Shown piece after piece: positions 7,901 to 8,643 of a stretch of DNA of 8,643 bases. The notes beneath the pieces are model-generated. The model was not told the DNA's origin. It worked only from the letters and a program-made list of their open reading frames with translations, and searched no databases. The stretch comes from Ferrimicrobium sp. GTDB taxonomy: Bacteria > Actinomycetota > Acidimicrobiia > Acidimicrobiales > Acidimicrobiaceae. How positions within the stretch are numbered: the stretch's first letter is position 1; each line of letters starts with the position of its first letter. Made by a program: the position numbers and the translations under genes. The DNA lies in assembly GCA_027365375.1 (NCBI GenBank), contig DAHXNM010000074.1, forward strand, positions 1 to 8,643, written 5' to 3'.

Positions 7901-8228
7901 GGAGGTGCCCCTTTTCCTCATTAGTTTGAAGGCCGGGGGGGTGGGACTCAATCTCACAGCGGCAGACACGGTGATTCACTATGATCCATGGTGGAATCCG
8001 GCAGCTGAGGACCAGGCGACCGATCGGGCGCACAGGATTGGGCAGACCAAGCCGGTCTTTGTCTACAAGCTTATCGTCGCCGGCAGCATCGAAGAGAAGA
8101 TCGTCGCGCTTCAGGAGCGCAAAGCGCAGTTGGCCGCCGGGGTGCTCGATGAGGCGCAGTCGAGTTCAGTTAAGTTTGGTGAAGACGATATCGCATCGCT
8201 ACTGAGCCCGCTTCCGACTAACCGCTAG
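4950..8228 (+). CDS. SWIM zinc-finger SNF2-family ATPase/helicase
   Basis: From the ATG at 4950 the product has 1092 residues (1105 if the in-frame ATG at 4911 is used). A SWIM zinc finger, CxC-x5-CxH, lies near the N-terminus (Cys67, Cys69, Cys75, His77) and probably binds DNA or protein. A long middle region (about 100-600) matches the position of the bacterial SNF2-associated domain. The two-lobed ATPase motor follows: YQLEGLSWL near 618-626, Walker A DDMGLGKT (650-657, Lys656), motif Ia VLPTSL, Walker B DEAQ (748-751, in place of the commoner DEAH), SGTPIEN from 776, then ILLFSQF, AGGVGLNL (995-1002), YDPWWNP and ATDRAHRIGQ (1023-1032, with likely arginine fingers Arg1026 and Arg1029). 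All motor motifs are intact. Such proteins translocate on double-stranded DNA and remodel protein-DNA complexes; in bacteria, roles in transcription recycling (as in RapA), repair or defence are suggested for relatives. No methylase or nuclease partner is visible, so the role here is open. An odd palindrome, GCGGG-A-CCCGC (8300-8310), lies 72 bases after the stop. Confidence 0.9.
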   Translation: MNGLNFTLEDAVSYFGDREIQKGRGYLNKVKLESVSEDAIVARVQGTVPKPYRTVIHFASNRVLSICSCPVSTRCKHGAAAMLVAMKAPKSKVGTEVRASAKEWLAELGRAVAPTPVDRAVSPTVVVLWEILPAEGWLPPRLVCFKARQQPQGAPIGKLEPWKSFRNVLKARPTFVTDVDLEAIKMLLLDSSKVGDYQLDYFSLEGAYAFKVLEMLAETGRLVGRGDGVVPLRFAESREGTLRWRILRSGEQVPLLDVGLAQAWCLPTSDAILYVDAVAGAIGRVITEQRKDLVVAILKAPALNPLEAKSAKELLKSSGQPIALPSEAPTKSLPKVKVPLVPALIVSSLAVPLHGGTWNLRTSDGFIDFARAEFRYGDIVLEVDDEGELIETNDQGTVHLVRDKRAEKKALRELAKIELVELSPPEVKSLGNRVARVAFGHPNPGHWEKFMSETVHELESKGWKLEIDPEFRYYHTTVSSWHVDIETSQEGWLDLELGITVDDERIDLGKLLVDLFERDPRWLAPGGLSMIADDDVIFLKQPGSPRVGVEARRLKHIVGTLIDLFSRRSDGLRLSAFDAGRVKALIGDSQWDTTGLDKVRDLASSQLVGDGPALVEPPKGLKATLRQYQLEGLSWLQFLKEHDLGGVLADDMGLGKTLQTLAHILTEKEAGRLQSPVLVVLPTSLVNTWQDEASRFTPDLKVLTLHGPERKSLFGAIGEHDLVLTTYALVWRDIAVLQEQVFHMLVLDEAQNVKNPTAKASAAIRQLKTMHRLCLSGTPIENHLLELWSQFDIVLPGFLGERNFFREIWSTPVEVHQDLARLQVLAKRVRPFILRRTKSEVAAELPAKTVVIQAVEMQSAQHDLYESVRATMDKRIRDEIVSKGIERSHIVILDALLKLRQVCCDPRLLKSNTAKRVASSSKLTALMEMIPELLEEGRRILLFSQFTEMLDIIAAELKRSKIDFVTLRGDTRDRRTPVDRFQNKEVPLFLISLKAGGVGLNLTAADTVIHYDPWWNPAAEDQATDRAHRIGQTKPVFVYKLIVAGSIEEKIVALQERKAQLAAGVLDEAQSSSVKFGEDDIASLLSPLPTNR

Positions 8229-8365
8229 GTGGATCAAATACCAAATCGACTTGTGGCGCCGGTGAGGGCATCGACTGGTTCGGATAGGCGTCTGAATGGG
8301 CGGGACCCGCGCAGGCGAATTGCTAGATGACTGCTCAAGTAGTAGATCCGCATCGATTGCGCGGC

Positions 8366-8617
8366 TCACCCTATTAGTTCGAGGGGTACCACGATGAAGG
8401 CGTCGTGATCAGAAACGGTGATCCTGAGCAGCGTATGAGCTGCCTCCTTTGTGATCAGGTAGTCTTGCATCTTCGGAAAGTTTTTGGCATCTCGCTCTGG
8501 GATCATGACCCCCGGGGTGCCATCCCGGCAAGGGCGTAGGACATACCTGTGCCCCTGTGCTATCGCTTCAAGTCGGAGTCGTTCGTCGTTTTCCATGTCG
8601 TCAATAGTGGTGTGCAT
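8366..8617 (-). CDS. Small protein of unknown function (83 residues)
   Basis: I do not recognise this protein. It is 83 residues, soluble-looking and mixed in charge, with an acidic start (DDMENDERLRLEAIAQG), a central Arg/Gly/Pro-rich part (RYVLRPCRDGTPGVMIPERD) and a C-terminal half that looks like helix followed by strand (KEAAHTLLRITVSDHDAFIVVPLELIG). It has one Cys and no membrane segment. An in-frame TGA lies directly before the ATG, so the start cannot be further upstream; AGGG lies three bases before the ATG, rather close. Met8 is a possible later start but has no ribosome binding site. The balanced composition and plausible fold make it look coding. It is convergent with the SNF2 gene, 137 bases away, so the two are not co-transcribed. 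Confidence 0.5.
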   Translation of the reverse strand: MHTTIDDMENDERLRLEAIAQGHRYVLRPCRDGTPGVMIPERDAKNFPKMQDYLITKEAAHTLLRITVSDHDAFIVVPLELIG

Positions 8618-8643
8618 TCACCCTAGCCGATCACAATGAGTCC

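Noticed and set aside
8300..8310. GCGGG-A-CCCGC as a terminator for the SNF2 gene.
   Set aside because: The one-base centre leaves too small a loop for a stable full stem, there is no T-run, and it is 72 bases after the stop.

Overview
The window (about 55% GC by eye) suggests a free-living, probably acidophilic bacterium. A secreted G1-type (eqolisin) glutamic peptidase, a family active at acid pH, a GntR/FCD regulator, an actinobacterial-looking class V PLP enzyme and a SWIM-SNF2 ATPase together recall iron-oxidising Acidimicrobiia such as Ferrimicrobium. That placement is inference from gene content and base composition; no rRNA or other marker gene is present.

Layout, left to right. Bases 1-686 hold no gene I can support, but carry three tight palindromes between 169 and 285. 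Next is a rightward gene for an exported G1 peptidase (687-1853) with an Ig-like domain in front of the catalytic domain, followed by a large hairpin (1881-1922) that may end its transcript. About 500 bases without a convincing gene follow. A leftward two-gene operon (4570 to 2427) then encodes an FCD-type GntR regulator and a cysteine-desulfurase-like PLP enzyme whose ends overlap by four bases (ATGA). A 379-base divergent intergenic region, rich in inverted repeats, separates this operon from a long rightward gene for a SWIM zinc-finger SNF2 ATPase (best start 4950, end 8228). At the right edge is a leftward gene for an unrecognised 83-residue protein (8617-8366), convergent with the SNF2 gene.

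The three loci look functionally independent: extracellular protein degradation in acid, a regulated sulfur or amino-acid PLP reaction, and a DNA- or nucleoprotein-remodelling ATPase. I see no phage, transposon, CRISPR, tRNA or rRNA signature and no compact multi-gene defence island. The most unusual signals are non-coding: mutually exclusive hairpins ahead of the SNF2 gene, which could form a switch or an operator, and the palindrome cluster upstream of the peptidase. The peptidase architecture is the most interesting protein-level feature.
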